NCBI GenBank assembly: GCA_945860265.1
Contig: CAMAQF010000031.1
Location: 1 to 43,293 of the forward strand
Source of the DNA: Emticicia agri
Lineage (GTDB): Bacteria; Bacteroidota; Bacteroidia; Cytophagales; Spirosomataceae
DNA: 43,293 nt
Direction: 5' to 3'
The notes under the pieces were generated by a model. It ran no database searches, had not been told where the DNA came from, and saw nothing but the letters and a program-made list of their open reading frames with translations. A program made the translations under genes and the position numbers. Positions 8,737-16,953 of the stretch are shown piece after piece (position 1 is the stretch's first letter; each line of letters opens with the position of its first letter).

Positions 8737-9279
8737 ATGAAGAAAATACAGTTTTTAATAGCCTTTTGTAGTATATTACTAATGAATTGTGCAAAAGAAG
8801 AGGTCGAAATACCAATTAATCTTGGGGTTTTTACAATAGAGAGTTCGGGTGTAGTCAATGGCGTTTTAGATAAAAAATACACCTGCGATGGACAGAGTTT
8901 TGCTCCGCCATTGTCTTGGAAAAACATACCCACTGGCACAAAATCTTTTGCCGTCCTGATGCATCACATTCCACCAACAGGCGATAAACATGTATATTAT
9001 GTTGTTTATAAACTGGCTTCAGCGGTAAACTCAATTCCTGAAAACAATACAATTATTGGTTCGTTTGGCATAAATACGGTGAACGGTAAAAATAGTTATT
9101 CATCACCGTGTTCGCAAGGTCCTGGAGCAAAAATTTACATCATTACGGCTTATGCACTTTCGGCCGAGCCTATAATTCCAGCCGCAACTACCAAGGTAAC
9201 AATGGATATAGTCTTGGATGCCATCAAATCTACTACTTTGGCAAAGTCAGAATTATCGGTGACTTATACACGACAATAG
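8737..9279 (+). CDS. PEBP / YbhB-YbcL-family lipoprotein
   Basis: Phosphatidylethanolamine-binding-protein fold, Raf kinase inhibitor-like (bacterial YbhB/YbcL group). Family hallmarks are KYTCDGQSFAPPLSW (about 47-61) and the ligand-pocket region LMHHIPPTGDKHVYYVVYKL, where the usual DPDAP...HW segment is altered to MHHIPPTGDKHV. The later YSSPCSQGPG and YIITAYAL segments also match. The signal peptide ends LMNC (Cys18), so it is membrane-anchored. It starts 6 bases after the YHYH stop. The ligand is unknown; pairing with YHYH suggests a shared surface function. Confidence 0.85.
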   Translation: MKKIQFLIAFCSILLMNCAKEEVEIPINLGVFTIESSGVVNGVLDKKYTCDGQSFAPPLSWKNIPTGTKSFAVLMHHIPPTGDKHVYYVVYKLASAVNSIPENNTIIGSFGINTVNGKNSYSSPCSQGPGAKIYIITAYALSAEPIIPAATTKVTMDIVLDAIKSTTLAKSELSVTYTRQ

Positions 9280-9295
9280 AAGAATAAATTTAATC

Positions 9296-9331
9296 GTCCG
9301 ATTAGAACACGAACTAATCGGACTTTTTTTT
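9296..9331 (+). terminator. Rho-independent terminator after the PEBP gene
   Basis: Perfect 10-bp stem GTCCGATTAG (9296-9305) / CTAATCGGAC (9314-9323) with an 8-base loop, followed by eight T. It ends the surface-protein block. Confidence 0.93.
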
Positions 9332-9587
9332 GCTCAAAACTCAAGTTTTCCTCTAAATTGAACTTATTTATGAATTAAATAAATTTTCTTACAGCGTTTT
9401 TAATCATTCAATAGTCTTAAAAATGTAAAGTTATTATGTAAGTATGATGGGCTTGATGCTTGGGAAGAGCGTAGAGCATTCGGATTGAAAGATTTACCTA
9501 AGTAATTAAGTACAAATTCACTTAGTGAAAAACCTCTTATATAATATTAAAACTTTTGAAACAAATTTACTTTTTTCTCTTTATAAA

Positions 9588-9617
9588 GTCTGTTGCTACT
9601 ATCGGCAGGCTTTTTTT
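9588..9617 (+). terminator. Terminator-like hairpin
   Basis: GTCTGTTG (9588-9595) pairs with CGGCAGGC (9603-9610), using three G-U pairs, across a 7-base loop, followed by seven T. No gene immediately upstream needs it, so it may end a small RNA or the remnant at 9404-9505. Confidence 0.5.
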
Positions 9618-9685
9618 GAGAATATATAATCCAAACTACTATTTTATTTTAGCAAGAAAACACTGGACTAATCTGATTTCTATGT

Positions 9686-9693
9686 TAAATTTG
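9686..9693 (+). promoter_or_regulatory. Candidate -7 box for methylmalonyl-CoA mutase
   Basis: TAAATTTG matches the Bacteroidota -7 consensus TAnnTTTG, 53 bases before the ATG at 9747. No clear -33 TTG partner is seen at the right distance. Confidence 0.4.
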
Positions 9694-9746
9694 CTTAGAA
9701 ATATAGACAGAAATATTATTCGGTTTATTTATTGCTTCCATCATCA

Positions 9747-11885
9747 ATGAAACCAGACTTCTCGAAAATATCCTTAGAGTCAAACAAATTGTTTCCTTCA
9801 AACGAAACACAATTGGAAACTACGACTTATTTTCGTACGGCAGAGGGCATCAACGTAAAACCAAGATTCACTGCAAAAGATATTGAATCGGCCGAACATT
9901 TGCATTTTTCGGCAGGAATTCCACCTTTTTTACGTGGGCCGTACAGCACGATGTATGTTATGCAGCCATGGACGATTCGACAATATGCTGGTTTTTCGAC
10001 GGCCGATGAATCTAATGCTTTTTATCGTAGAAACTTAGCGGCTGGACAAAAAGGGCTTTCCGTAGCTTTCGATTTGGCTACACACCGAGGCTACGATTCC
10101 GACCATCCACGTGTTACTGGCGATGTAGGAAAAGCAGGAGTTGCCATTGATACGGTCGAAGATATGAAAATTCTTTTCGACCAAATTCCGCTTGATGAAA
10201 TGTCAGTTTCGATGACCATGAATGGGGCAGTATTACCAATAATGGCATTTTATATTGTAGCAGCCGAAGAGCAAGGTGTTTCACCCGAAAAACTCTCTGG
10301 AACTATTCAAAACGATATTTTGAAAGAGTTTATGGTGCGAAATACTTACATATATCCACCAGAGTTCTCCATGCGAATTGTAGGCGATATTTTTGCCTAT
10401 ACCGCGAAAAATATGCCGAAATTCAACTCTATTTCTATTTCTGGGTATCATATTCACGAAGCAGGAGCTCCTGCCCATTTAGAGTTGGCTTATACGCTCG
10501 CCGATGGATTAGAATATATTCGAACTGGAATTGCTGCAGGAATGGATATTGATAGTTTTGCTCCTCGTTTATCATTTTTTTGGGGAATTGGCATGAATCA
10601 TTTCATGGAAATTGCCAAAATGCGTGCAGGTCGTTTGCTTTGGTCGAAAATCGTGAAGCAATTCAACCCCAAAAGTGCAAAGTCTTTGGCTTTACGCACC
10701 CACTGCCAGACTTCGGGTTGGTCATTGACTGAGCAAGATCCTTTCAATAATGTCGCCCGAACAGCCATAGAAGCAATGTCGGCAGTATTGGGGCATACAC
10801 AATCCTTACACACTAATTCACTTGATGAAGCAATGGCACTTCCGACGGATTTTTCGGCCAGAATTTCACGAAATACACAACTTTATCTTCAACACGAAAC
10901 CGAAATATGTCGGGTAGTTGACCCATGGGGAGGTTCATATTATGTAGAATATTTGACTAAAGAACTAATAGAAAAAGCATGGGTATTGATTGAGGAAGTG
11001 GAAGAACTCGGCGGTATGACAAAGGCAATAGAAACAGGTTTGCCAAAAATGAGAATTGAAGAAGCGGCCGCCCGAAAACAAGCCAGAATTGATTCAGGAA
11101 AGGATATAATTGTAGGTGTAAATAAATATAAAACTGATACCGAAACGATTATTGATGTTTTGGATATTGATAATCAGGAAGTTAGGAGAAAGCAAATCGA
11201 AAAACTCGAACTTATAAAAGCTGAAAGAAACGAATCCGAAGTGCAGGAAATTTTAGATAAAATTACAAAGTTGGCTGAGAATAAAGGAGGGGGAAACCTT
11301 CTGACTTTGGCAGTCGAGGCAGCCCGAAAACGTGCCACTTTAGGCGAAATATCTTACGCTATGGAAAAAGTATCAGGTCGCCACAAGGCAGTTATTCGTT
11401 CGATTTCGGGTGTATATCAAGCAGAAGTTGCTGATGATGAAAATTTCAAATTGGCTAAACAAATGGCCGACCAATTTGCCGAAATCGAAGGACGCCGTCC
11501 GAGAATAATGGTCGCCAAAATGGGACAAGATGGCCACGACCGTGGAGTAAAAGTTATTGCTACCAGTTTTGCTGATTTAGGTTTTGATGTAGATATAGGC
11601 CCACTTTTCCAAACGCCAGAAGAAACCGCTCGCCAAGCAGCCGAAAACGATGTTCATATCGTTGGGGCATCAAGTTTGGCGGCTGGGCATAAAACGCTTG
11701 TTCCTGCATTGATTGAAGAACTCAAAAAGCTGGGGCGTGAAGATATTATGGTCATCGCTGGGGGTGTAATTCCTGCCCAAGATTATCAATATCTCTACGA
11801 TGCGGGCGTAAAAGGTATTTTTGGCCCTGGAACCGTCATTTCGATAGCCGCTCAGAAGATTTTGAAAGAATTGATGGCACCTTAA
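9747..11885 (+). CDS. Methylmalonyl-CoA mutase, large (catalytic) chain
   Basis: Adenosylcobalamin-dependent interconversion of (R)-methylmalonyl-CoA and succinyl-CoA, used in propionate and branched-chain/odd-chain breakdown. The N-terminal TIM-barrel domain has the family signatures [20 protein letters not shown] and [16 protein letters not shown]; the C-terminal B12-binding domain (about 575-712) has [11 protein letters not shown], whose His is the lower cobalt ligand, and later GASSLAAGH and IAGGVIP. I start at ATG 9747 rather than the in-frame TTG at 9732. Length about 712 residues, typical of the catalytic chain. A small-subunit gene does not precede it here, so the partner is elsewhere or the enzyme is a homodimer like E. 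coli Sbm. Confidence 0.96.
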   Translation: MKPDFSKISLESNKLFPSNETQLETTTYFRTAEGINVKPRFTAKDIESAEHLHFSAGIPPFLRGPYSTMYVMQPWTIRQYAGFSTADESNAFYRRNLAAGQKGLSVAFDLATHRGYDSDHPRVTGDVGKAGVAIDTVEDMKILFDQIPLDEMSVSMTMNGAVLPIMAFYIVAAEEQGVSPEKLSGTIQNDILKEFMVRNTYIYPPEFSMRIVGDIFAYTAKNMPKFNSISISGYHIHEAGAPAHLELAYTLADGLEYIRTGIAAGMDIDSFAPRLSFFWGIGMNHFMEIAKMRAGRLLWSKIVKQFNPKSAKSLALRTHCQTSGWSLTEQDPFNNVARTAIEAMSAVLGHTQSLHTNSLDEAMALPTDFSARISRNTQLYLQHETEICRVVDPWGGSYYVEYLTKELIEKAWVLIEEVEELGGMTKAIETGLPKMRIEEAAARKQARIDSGKDIIVGVNKYKTDTETIIDVLDIDNQEVRRKQIEKLELIKAERNESEVQEILDKITKLAENKGGGNLLTLAVEAARKRATLGEISYAMEKVSGRHKAVIRSISGVYQAEVADDENFKLAKQMADQFAEIEGRRPRIMVAKMGQDGHDRGVKVIATSFADLGFDVDIGPLFQTPEETARQAAENDVHIVGASSLAAGHKTLVPALIEELKKLGREDIMVIAGGVIPAQDYQYLYDAGVKGIFGPGTVISIAAQKILKELMAP

Positions 11886-11927
11886 CTGGTTTCTAAAGGG
11901 GAATTTTTTATTTGATTAATACTTGTA

Positions 11928-11975
11928 AACACTAAGTTTTACCAAGATTTTCTCAGTGAAACTCAGTGTTTTTTA
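11928..11975 (+). terminator. Hairpin terminator after the mutase gene
   Basis: AACACTAAG (11928-11936) pairs with CTCAGTGTT (11962-11970) with one mismatch, followed by a T-run. The loop contains a second CTCAGTG copy. The segment to about 12002 also resembles a dispersed repeat (see findings). Confidence 0.65.
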
Positions 11976-12115
11976 TTCTTTTTCAGTATTCATAGTGGTT
12001 AAAATATTTACTCTGTAACTTTCCTGCCCATTTCTGCATCTATGTTACAATATTACTACTTTCCAACCGTAGTATATTTATTAGAATCCATTCCACAAAA
12101 AACACACTTACCGTT

Positions 12116-14728
12116 ATGCTGAAAAAACTATTACTACTATTATTTATTGAACAAAATCTATTTGCAGCAAGTGGCGAAGCGTCGCTCGGCATAAAAGGTA
12201 AAATCAAGAATGAAAAAGGTGAAACGATGCCTTTCACTTCGGTGCTGGTTAAAGGCACAGATATCGGTACTATGGCCAATCAAGATGGCGACTACGAAAT
12301 CAAGCTCAAAGCTGGATTTTACGAAATTGTTTTTCAATACATTGGCTATCAGTCAGTTACGAAGAAGGTAGATATTGCCGAAAACTTGCAGACACTCAAT
12401 ATTGTAATGAAGGAAATTAGTATTGAGTTGGGTGGCGTAAAGGTATCAAACAACAATGAAGACCCTGCTCTTACAATCATGCGAAAAACCATCGCAATGT
12501 CGCCGATTCATCATAAAGAGGTTGAAAGTTATTTGATGCGTAGCTATTTACGGGGTACTTTTAGGGTCAATGATGTATCTTTTCTCTTTGAAAAAGCAAT
12601 GAAAGACAATTTCATTAAAAAAGGACAAACTTATGTGATAGAATCAGTTAATGAGGTAAAATTTAAGCAACCAAATAGTTTTGTAGAGCGAGTAATTTCG
12701 ATACGTTCTAATCTGCCTCCTGCCATGAAAAATAATGTCAATGCTTCTATTGATAAATCAAGTTTTTATAATCCCAACAACGAAGAATCGCCTATAACAT
12801 TCAAAGGTGCGGTTAATTATAAATTCGTTTACGAAGGCTTTTTTCAAGATAAAGGATTGTATATCAACAAGATACGAGTTATCCCTAAAGTAAAATCGCC
12901 TGGCTTATATAGTGGCATTATCAATATTATTGAAGGTACTTGGACGATTCATAGCATTGATTTTAAGTATGAGCAAGAAGTTGGAGAGTCAACTTATAAA
13001 GTTATTTTCTCTCCGATTGATGATATTTGGATGCCCATTCAAGTAGAAGAAACGACCGAGATAAAATTTATGGGAGCAGATGTTTCGGCTCGTGAGATTA
13101 CGGCTTATAAAGGTTATCAAATCGTAAAAAATCCAAAATATGCTACTATCAAACCACAGGTTTTAGACGATAAGATTTTTAAGATTGAAGGCAAAGACCT
13201 TAATCGTAAAAAGTTGGATACCAAGACAATTCTCGAACAAAAAGAATTGAGTCTTAAGCAACTCAAAAAACTCTCAAAAGACCTCGAAAAAGAAGAATTA
13301 AAGGAAAAGAAGGAGAAAAAAGAAGAGATAATTGCCTCGAATTATTCTCGTACTGTAGATAGTTTGGCAAGAAATCGGAATGAAGACTTTTGGGCAAAAG
13401 AACGCCAAATACCATTAACTCAAATAGAAATAAAAGGATATAAACAAGCTGATAGTATTTATGTGGTAGAGGCAAAAAAGATAGGTGAAAAATTAAATAA
13501 AGATTCGCTCGCAAAAGCACAGCCAGCCAAATTTAAGTTTATTCATCTTTTATCGGGGCATATTTTTAAATACAATCCCGTAAATCGTGGAACTTACAAA
13601 GACTATTTTACGATTGGTGGTTGGAAAGAAGATACCCGCTATAATGCAGTTGAGGGTATAAATATTGGCTTTCCAAGATTAAGTTATCGCCGCAGAATTG
13701 ATTCGCTCAGCTCGTTTTCGATAAATGTCAAACCGCATTATTCAATCCAAAGAGATAGAATCAATGGCTCGTTTGGCATTGGATATGGGCACAAAAAGTT
13801 TAGTATCGGTGCGGAAGCGGGGCGTAAAGTATTTCAGATCAATAATGAAGAACCTATAAATAATTTGGTAAATGCGGCTTATGCTTTGCTTGACAATCGT
13901 CATTTTGGGAAGTTTTATGAGCAGAAATATCTTCGAATCAATTTCAGTCCACGTATCAATGATCACATTTTCTTACGTACATATTTGCAATTTGCCGAGC
14001 GATATCATTTAACTAACATTGAGAATCAAGGTTTTCGAAAAATAGCTGATAAATTCTATGAATCGAACAATCCAATTAATCAAGATTTCAATATGACGGC
14101 TTTTAAACCGCATACCCAAACTCGTTTCAATGCCGTTTTGACTTATCGACCATTTTCAAAAATTAAAATTTTTAATGGAAATCGTTATGTGCAGACTTTT
14201 GGGCCAACTTTTCGCATCGAAAATCTTTCAGCTTTTGGAGAAACAGGTTTTAATCGTGTAGAATTGGGTATGAACCATGATTTTAAATGGAAACTAAAGG
14301 ATGTTTCGTTAAGAGCTGAAGTCGGAACATTCTACGGCGGCCGTCGTCACGGAAATAAACCTACTTATTTCATTGATTATAAGCATTTTAATGGTAATGA
14401 AACTTCTGTTCAAACCCACCAAGATTTCCGAGATATACCCTATTATCAATACAGCACAAACGGTAGTTATGCTCAATTATTTGCCAAGCTTGATTTCAAA
14501 AGATTATTCCTGACAAATATTCCATACCTACAACGAAAAGGCTGGAAAGAGTGTCTTTACGGCAATGTTTTGATCACTAATCAAGTCAAACATTATGAGT
14601 TGGGCTACGGTCTAAAAGGACTTTTAGGACTTTTCAATGCTGAAGTTTACAGTGTTTTCAATCAAAAACAATATTCTCATACCGGCATTAGGGTATATTT
14701 GCCGATTAAGTCGGGGGTTAATTTTTAA
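12116..14728 (+). CDS. DUF5686 outer-membrane protein with carboxypeptidase-regulatory-like domain
   Basis: Large Bacteroidota outer-membrane protein of unknown function. After a signal peptide (1-18, ending LFAAS) comes a CarboxypepD_reg-like beta-sandwich (about 24-98; IKGKIKNEKGETMPFTSVLV ... YEIVFQYIGYQS), as found before TonB-dependent receptor barrels. Then a DUF5686 region (about 110-340), a highly charged Lys/Glu-rich segment (about 365-405), probably coiled coil, and a C-terminal half rich in alternating aromatic strands typical of a beta-barrel, ending in a strand with terminal Phe (SGVNF). There is no TonB box or plug, so it is not a classical receptor. It stands alone between the mutase and hemL. 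Confidence 0.85.
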   Translation: MLKKLLLLLFIEQNLFAASGEASLGIKGKIKNEKGETMPFTSVLVKGTDIGTMANQDGDYEIKLKAGFYEIVFQYIGYQSVTKKVDIAENLQTLNIVMKEISIELGGVKVSNNNEDPALTIMRKTIAMSPIHHKEVESYLMRSYLRGTFRVNDVSFLFEKAMKDNFIKKGQTYVIESVNEVKFKQPNSFVERVISIRSNLPPAMKNNVNASIDKSSFYNPNNEESPITFKGAVNYKFVYEGFFQDKGLYINKIRVIPKVKSPGLYSGIINIIEGTWTIHSIDFKYEQEVGESTYKVIFSPIDDIWMPIQVEETTEIKFMGADVSAREITAYKGYQIVKNPKYATIKPQVLDDKIFKIEGKDLNRKKLDTKTILEQKELSLKQLKKLSKDLEKEELKEKKEKKEEIIASNYSRTVDSLARNRNEDFWAKERQIPLTQIEIKGYKQADSIYVVEAKKIGEKLNKDSLAKAQPAKFKFIHLLSGHIFKYNPVNRGTYKDYFTIGGWKEDTRYNAVEGINIGFPRLSYRRRIDSLSSFSINVKPHYSIQRDRINGSFGIGYGHKKFSIGAEAGRKVFQINNEEPINNLVNAAYALLDNRHFGKFYEQKYLRINFSPRINDHIFLRTYLQFAERYHLTNIENQGFRKIADKFYESNNPINQDFNMTAFKPHTQTRFNAVLTYRPFSKIKIFNGNRYVQTFGPTFRIENLSAFGETGFNRVELGMNHDFKWKLKDVSLRAEVGTFYGGRRHGNKPTYFIDYKHFNGNETSVQTHQDFRDIPYYQYSTNGSYAQLFAKLDFKRLFLTNIPYLQRKGWKECLYGNVLITNQVKHYELGYGLKGLLGLFNAEVYSVFNQKQYSHTGIRVYLPIKSGVNF

Positions 14729-14763
14729 TGTATTGTTTTAATAGTTAATTTTGGAAAAAATTT

Positions 14764-14802
14764 AAAGGATTAGAAATGTTAACAAACTTTCTCTAATCCT
14801 TT
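14764..14802 (+). terminator. Hairpin after the DUF5686 gene
   Basis: Perfect 11-bp stem AAAGGATTAGA (14764-14774) / TCTAATCCTTT (14792-14802), loop 17 bases. The T-run after it is short, so it is a weaker terminator or a stabilising 3' hairpin. Confidence 0.6.
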
Positions 14803-14872
14803 ATGTTTCAAAAATTGTTATATAGATATGGGTTTCGATATTCTATATTTTTTACATTTCAATACAAAATAA

Positions 14873-16159
14873 ATGACCACAGATACCAGCGAAGAACTTT
14901 TCGCTAAAGCCAAAAACTTGATTCCAGGGGGCGTCAACTCGCCAGTGAGAGCATTTCGTTCGGTAGGCGGAAATCCGATTTTTATCAAAAGAGCAAAAGG
15001 TGCCTATATTTTTGATGAAGACGATAATCAGTACATAGAGTTAATCAATTCTTGGGGCCCAATGATTTTGGGTCATGCCTTTGAGACAGTTGAGCAAGCA
15101 GTAAGCGAAGCAATCAAAGGCTCATTTTCGTTTGGGGCTCCCACTCGTCGTGAGGTAGAAATGGCCGAACTCATTATTTCGATGGTGCCTTCTATCGAAA
15201 AAGTGAGAATGGTAAATTCAGGCACAGAAGCCACAATGGCCGCGGTGCGTGTGGCTCGCGGTTATACAGGAAAAGACAAAATTATTAAGTTTGAAGGTTG
15301 TTATCACGGTCACGGTGATTCGTTTTTAATTGCTGCAGGTAGTGGAGCAATCACGATGGGAATTCCAGACAGTCCGGGTGTTACGAAAGGTGTGGCAAAC
15401 GATACTTTGACTGCTCCATATAATAATTTAGAAGCCGTTCAAATGCTTTGCGATGCCAATAAAGAACAAATCGCAGCCTTGATTCTTGAGCCAGTTGTAG
15501 GAAATATGGGTTGTGTTCTTCCAAAGGAAGGTTACTTACAAGGCTTGCGTGATATTTGTACAAAAGAAGGAATCGTTTTGATTTTTGATGAAGTAATGAC
15601 AGGATTTCGTTTGGCAAAAGGCGGAGCTCAAGAACGTTTCGGCGTAACGCCCGATATGACAACTTTGGGTAAAATCATTGGCGGAGGAATGCCCGTTGGA
15701 GCGTATGGCGGAAAGGTAGAAATTATGAATTGTGTGTCGCCACTAGGGCCTGTTTATCAAGCAGGAACACTTTCTGGAAACCCAATTGCGATGGCTGCTG
15801 GACTCACAATGTTACATCACTTAAACGACCATCCAGAGGTTTATGCACAATTGGAATCAACTGGTAATCAAATAGTTAGTGGCATTCGTTCGATTCTTGA
15901 TAAACTTAATCTCAACTACCAAATCAATCATATTGGTTCGATGTACAGCCTTTTCTTTACTGATACACCAGTAATAGATTTTGAAACAGCAAAGACGTCA
16001 GACACCGCTAAATTTGGTAAATATTTCCACGGAATGCTTGATAAAGGTATTTATCTTGCACCATCGCAATACGAAGCCCTTTTCCTTTCAACTGCTCTTT
16101 CGCAAGAAAACATTGAAGAGGTTTTGGCGGCGAATGAAACTGTCTTAACACGATTATAA
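14873..16159 (+). CDS. hemL: Glutamate-1-semialdehyde 2,1-aminomutase
   Basis: PLP-dependent enzyme converting glutamate-1-semialdehyde to 5-aminolevulinate in C5-pathway heme/tetrapyrrole (and B12) synthesis. Class III aminotransferase fold with IPGGVNSPVRAF (17-28), the NSGTEA phosphate-binding segment (115-120), EGCYHGHGD (141-149), IFDEVMTGFR (237-246) and the PLP lysine in TLGKIIGGGMP (Lys267). Length 428, standard. The last codons (LTRL and stop) lie inside a repeat that begins at 16148, so the C-terminus has apparently been remodelled by a repeat insertion. No other heme gene is adjacent. Confidence 0.97.
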   Translation: MTTDTSEELFAKAKNLIPGGVNSPVRAFRSVGGNPIFIKRAKGAYIFDEDDNQYIELINSWGPMILGHAFETVEQAVSEAIKGSFSFGAPTRREVEMAELIISMVPSIEKVRMVNSGTEATMAAVRVARGYTGKDKIIKFEGCYHGHGDSFLIAAGSGAITMGIPDSPGVTKGVANDTLTAPYNNLEAVQMLCDANKEQIAALILEPVVGNMGCVLPKEGYLQGLRDICTKEGIVLIFDEVMTGFRLAKGGAQERFGVTPDMTTLGKIIGGGMPVGAYGGKVEIMNCVSPLGPVYQAGTLSGNPIAMAAGLTMLHHLNDHPEVYAQLESTGNQIVSGIRSILDKLNLNYQINHIGSMYSLFFTDTPVIDFETAKTSDTAKFGKYFHGMLDKGIYLAPSQYEALFLSTALSQENIEEVLAANETVLTRL

Positions 16160-16321
16160 AGATTTTAAGACAGACAGGATTTTTTAACGATACGTTTTTT
16201 GATTTTATTTAGATTGATAGATTTTAAACGAAAGTTTCTAAACCTGTCTATTGAGTAATCTAAAAAAATCCTGTACAGATAATTTTAATCCTGTGCATCT
16301 TATAATCTTAAAAAATCGTGT
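16148..16321. repeat. Palindromic repeat cassette, copy 1
   Basis: Left arm 16148-16181 begins ACACGATTATAAAGATTTTA; right arm 16287-16321 is its imperfect reverse complement (ends AAAAAATCGTGT). A central AACGATACGTTTT segment is shared with copy 2. The left arm overlaps the hemL stop codon. It lies immediately before the GxxExxY gene. Confidence 0.8.
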
Positions 16322-16339
16322 AAATCGATTATAGAGAAT

Positions 16340-16749
16340 ATGCAAAACGCAAGTACCAAAGCAGAAATAGATAAACTCACGCACCGAATTATCGGTTGTT
16401 GTATGAAGGTTCATTATACTTTAGGAAATGGTTTTCAAGAGGTAATCTACCAAAGGGCTTTAGCGATTGAGATGACTTACGAAGGTTTAGCTTTCGACCG
16501 AGAAAAAGAAATGTCAATATTTATAGAGAAGAACATATTGGCACAAGAAGGGTAGATTTTTTCGTAGAAGGCTTAGTAATGTTGGAGTTAAAAGCTACCA
16601 GCAAATTAGATGATGCTCACAAAGCACAAGCGATAAATTATTGTGAAGCATATAATATTGCAGATGGTTTGCTCATCAATTTTGGCGGCCTAAGTCTTGA
16701 ATTTAAAAGAGTTTTCAATAAAAAATTAGTTGCACCCACACGACTTTGA
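16340..16749 (+). pseudogene. GxxExxY-family protein, frameshifted
   Basis: Small protein of the GxxExxY family, named from a motif seen here as GNGFQEVIYQRAL (about residues 28-40); its fold suggests a nuclease-like domain but no activity is established. The first frame (16340-16555) runs into a stop after 71 residues. From about 16519 the next frame continues exactly as the family should: YREEHIGTRRVDFFVEG, then VMLELKA, and on to PTRL with stop at 16747-16749. One T missing in the ATTTATA stretch near 16519-16524 explains the break, either a real mutation or a sequencing error. It is bracketed on both sides by related palindromic repeats. Confidence 0.85.
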
Positions 16750-16858
16750 CACGATTATAGAGATTTTAAGATGAAAAGGATTATAAAACGGTACGTTTTA
16801 ATTAAAGTCATGTTCATTTGGTTTAATCCTGAAATTTCATAATCTTAAATAATCGTGT
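16749..16858. repeat. Palindromic repeat cassette, copy 2
   Basis: Left arm 16749-16782 differs from the left arm of copy 1 at about 5 of 34 positions, and the following ACGGTACGTTTT matches too. The right arm, 16825-16858, is an imperfect reverse complement of it and ends AATAATCGTGT. The element starts at the GxxExxY stop codon. Confidence 0.8.
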
Positions 16859-16953
16859 AAAGACTTTTATAATCGTGTAAATCCTGAAATCTTAAAAAAT
16901 CGTGTAAAGACAATATTTAATCGTGTCCATCTTACAATCTTAAATAATCGTGT
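16851..16953 (+). repeat. Irregular tandem array of AATCGTGT-ended units
   Basis: Five copies of an ATCGTGT-ended unit finish at 16858, 16878, 16905, 16926 and 16953 (spacing 20, 27, 21, 27), several preceded by AATCTTAAA. They are extra copies of the right arm of the palindromic cassette. The last copy contains the GTG start codon of the glycosyltransferase. Confidence 0.75.

Larger units (their letters stand above)
9332..9745. other. Intergenic region, no supported gene
   Basis: No convincing gene. A start-less reading frame at 9404-9505 on the plus strand ends in DAWEERRAFGLKDLPK then stop; it looks coding-like but lacks a start, so it may be the tail of a lost gene. A hairpin with a T-run lies at 9588-9617, and a possible promoter for the mutase gene at 9686-9693. 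Confidence 0.5.

Noticed and set aside
9556..9750. 64-residue open frame before the mutase gene
   Set aside because: TTG start, overlaps a terminator-like hairpin and the candidate mutase promoter, and the composition is not protein-like.
16851..16953. CRISPR array
   Set aside because: Units are short and unevenly spaced, the spacers are themselves related to the repeat, and there are no cas genes.
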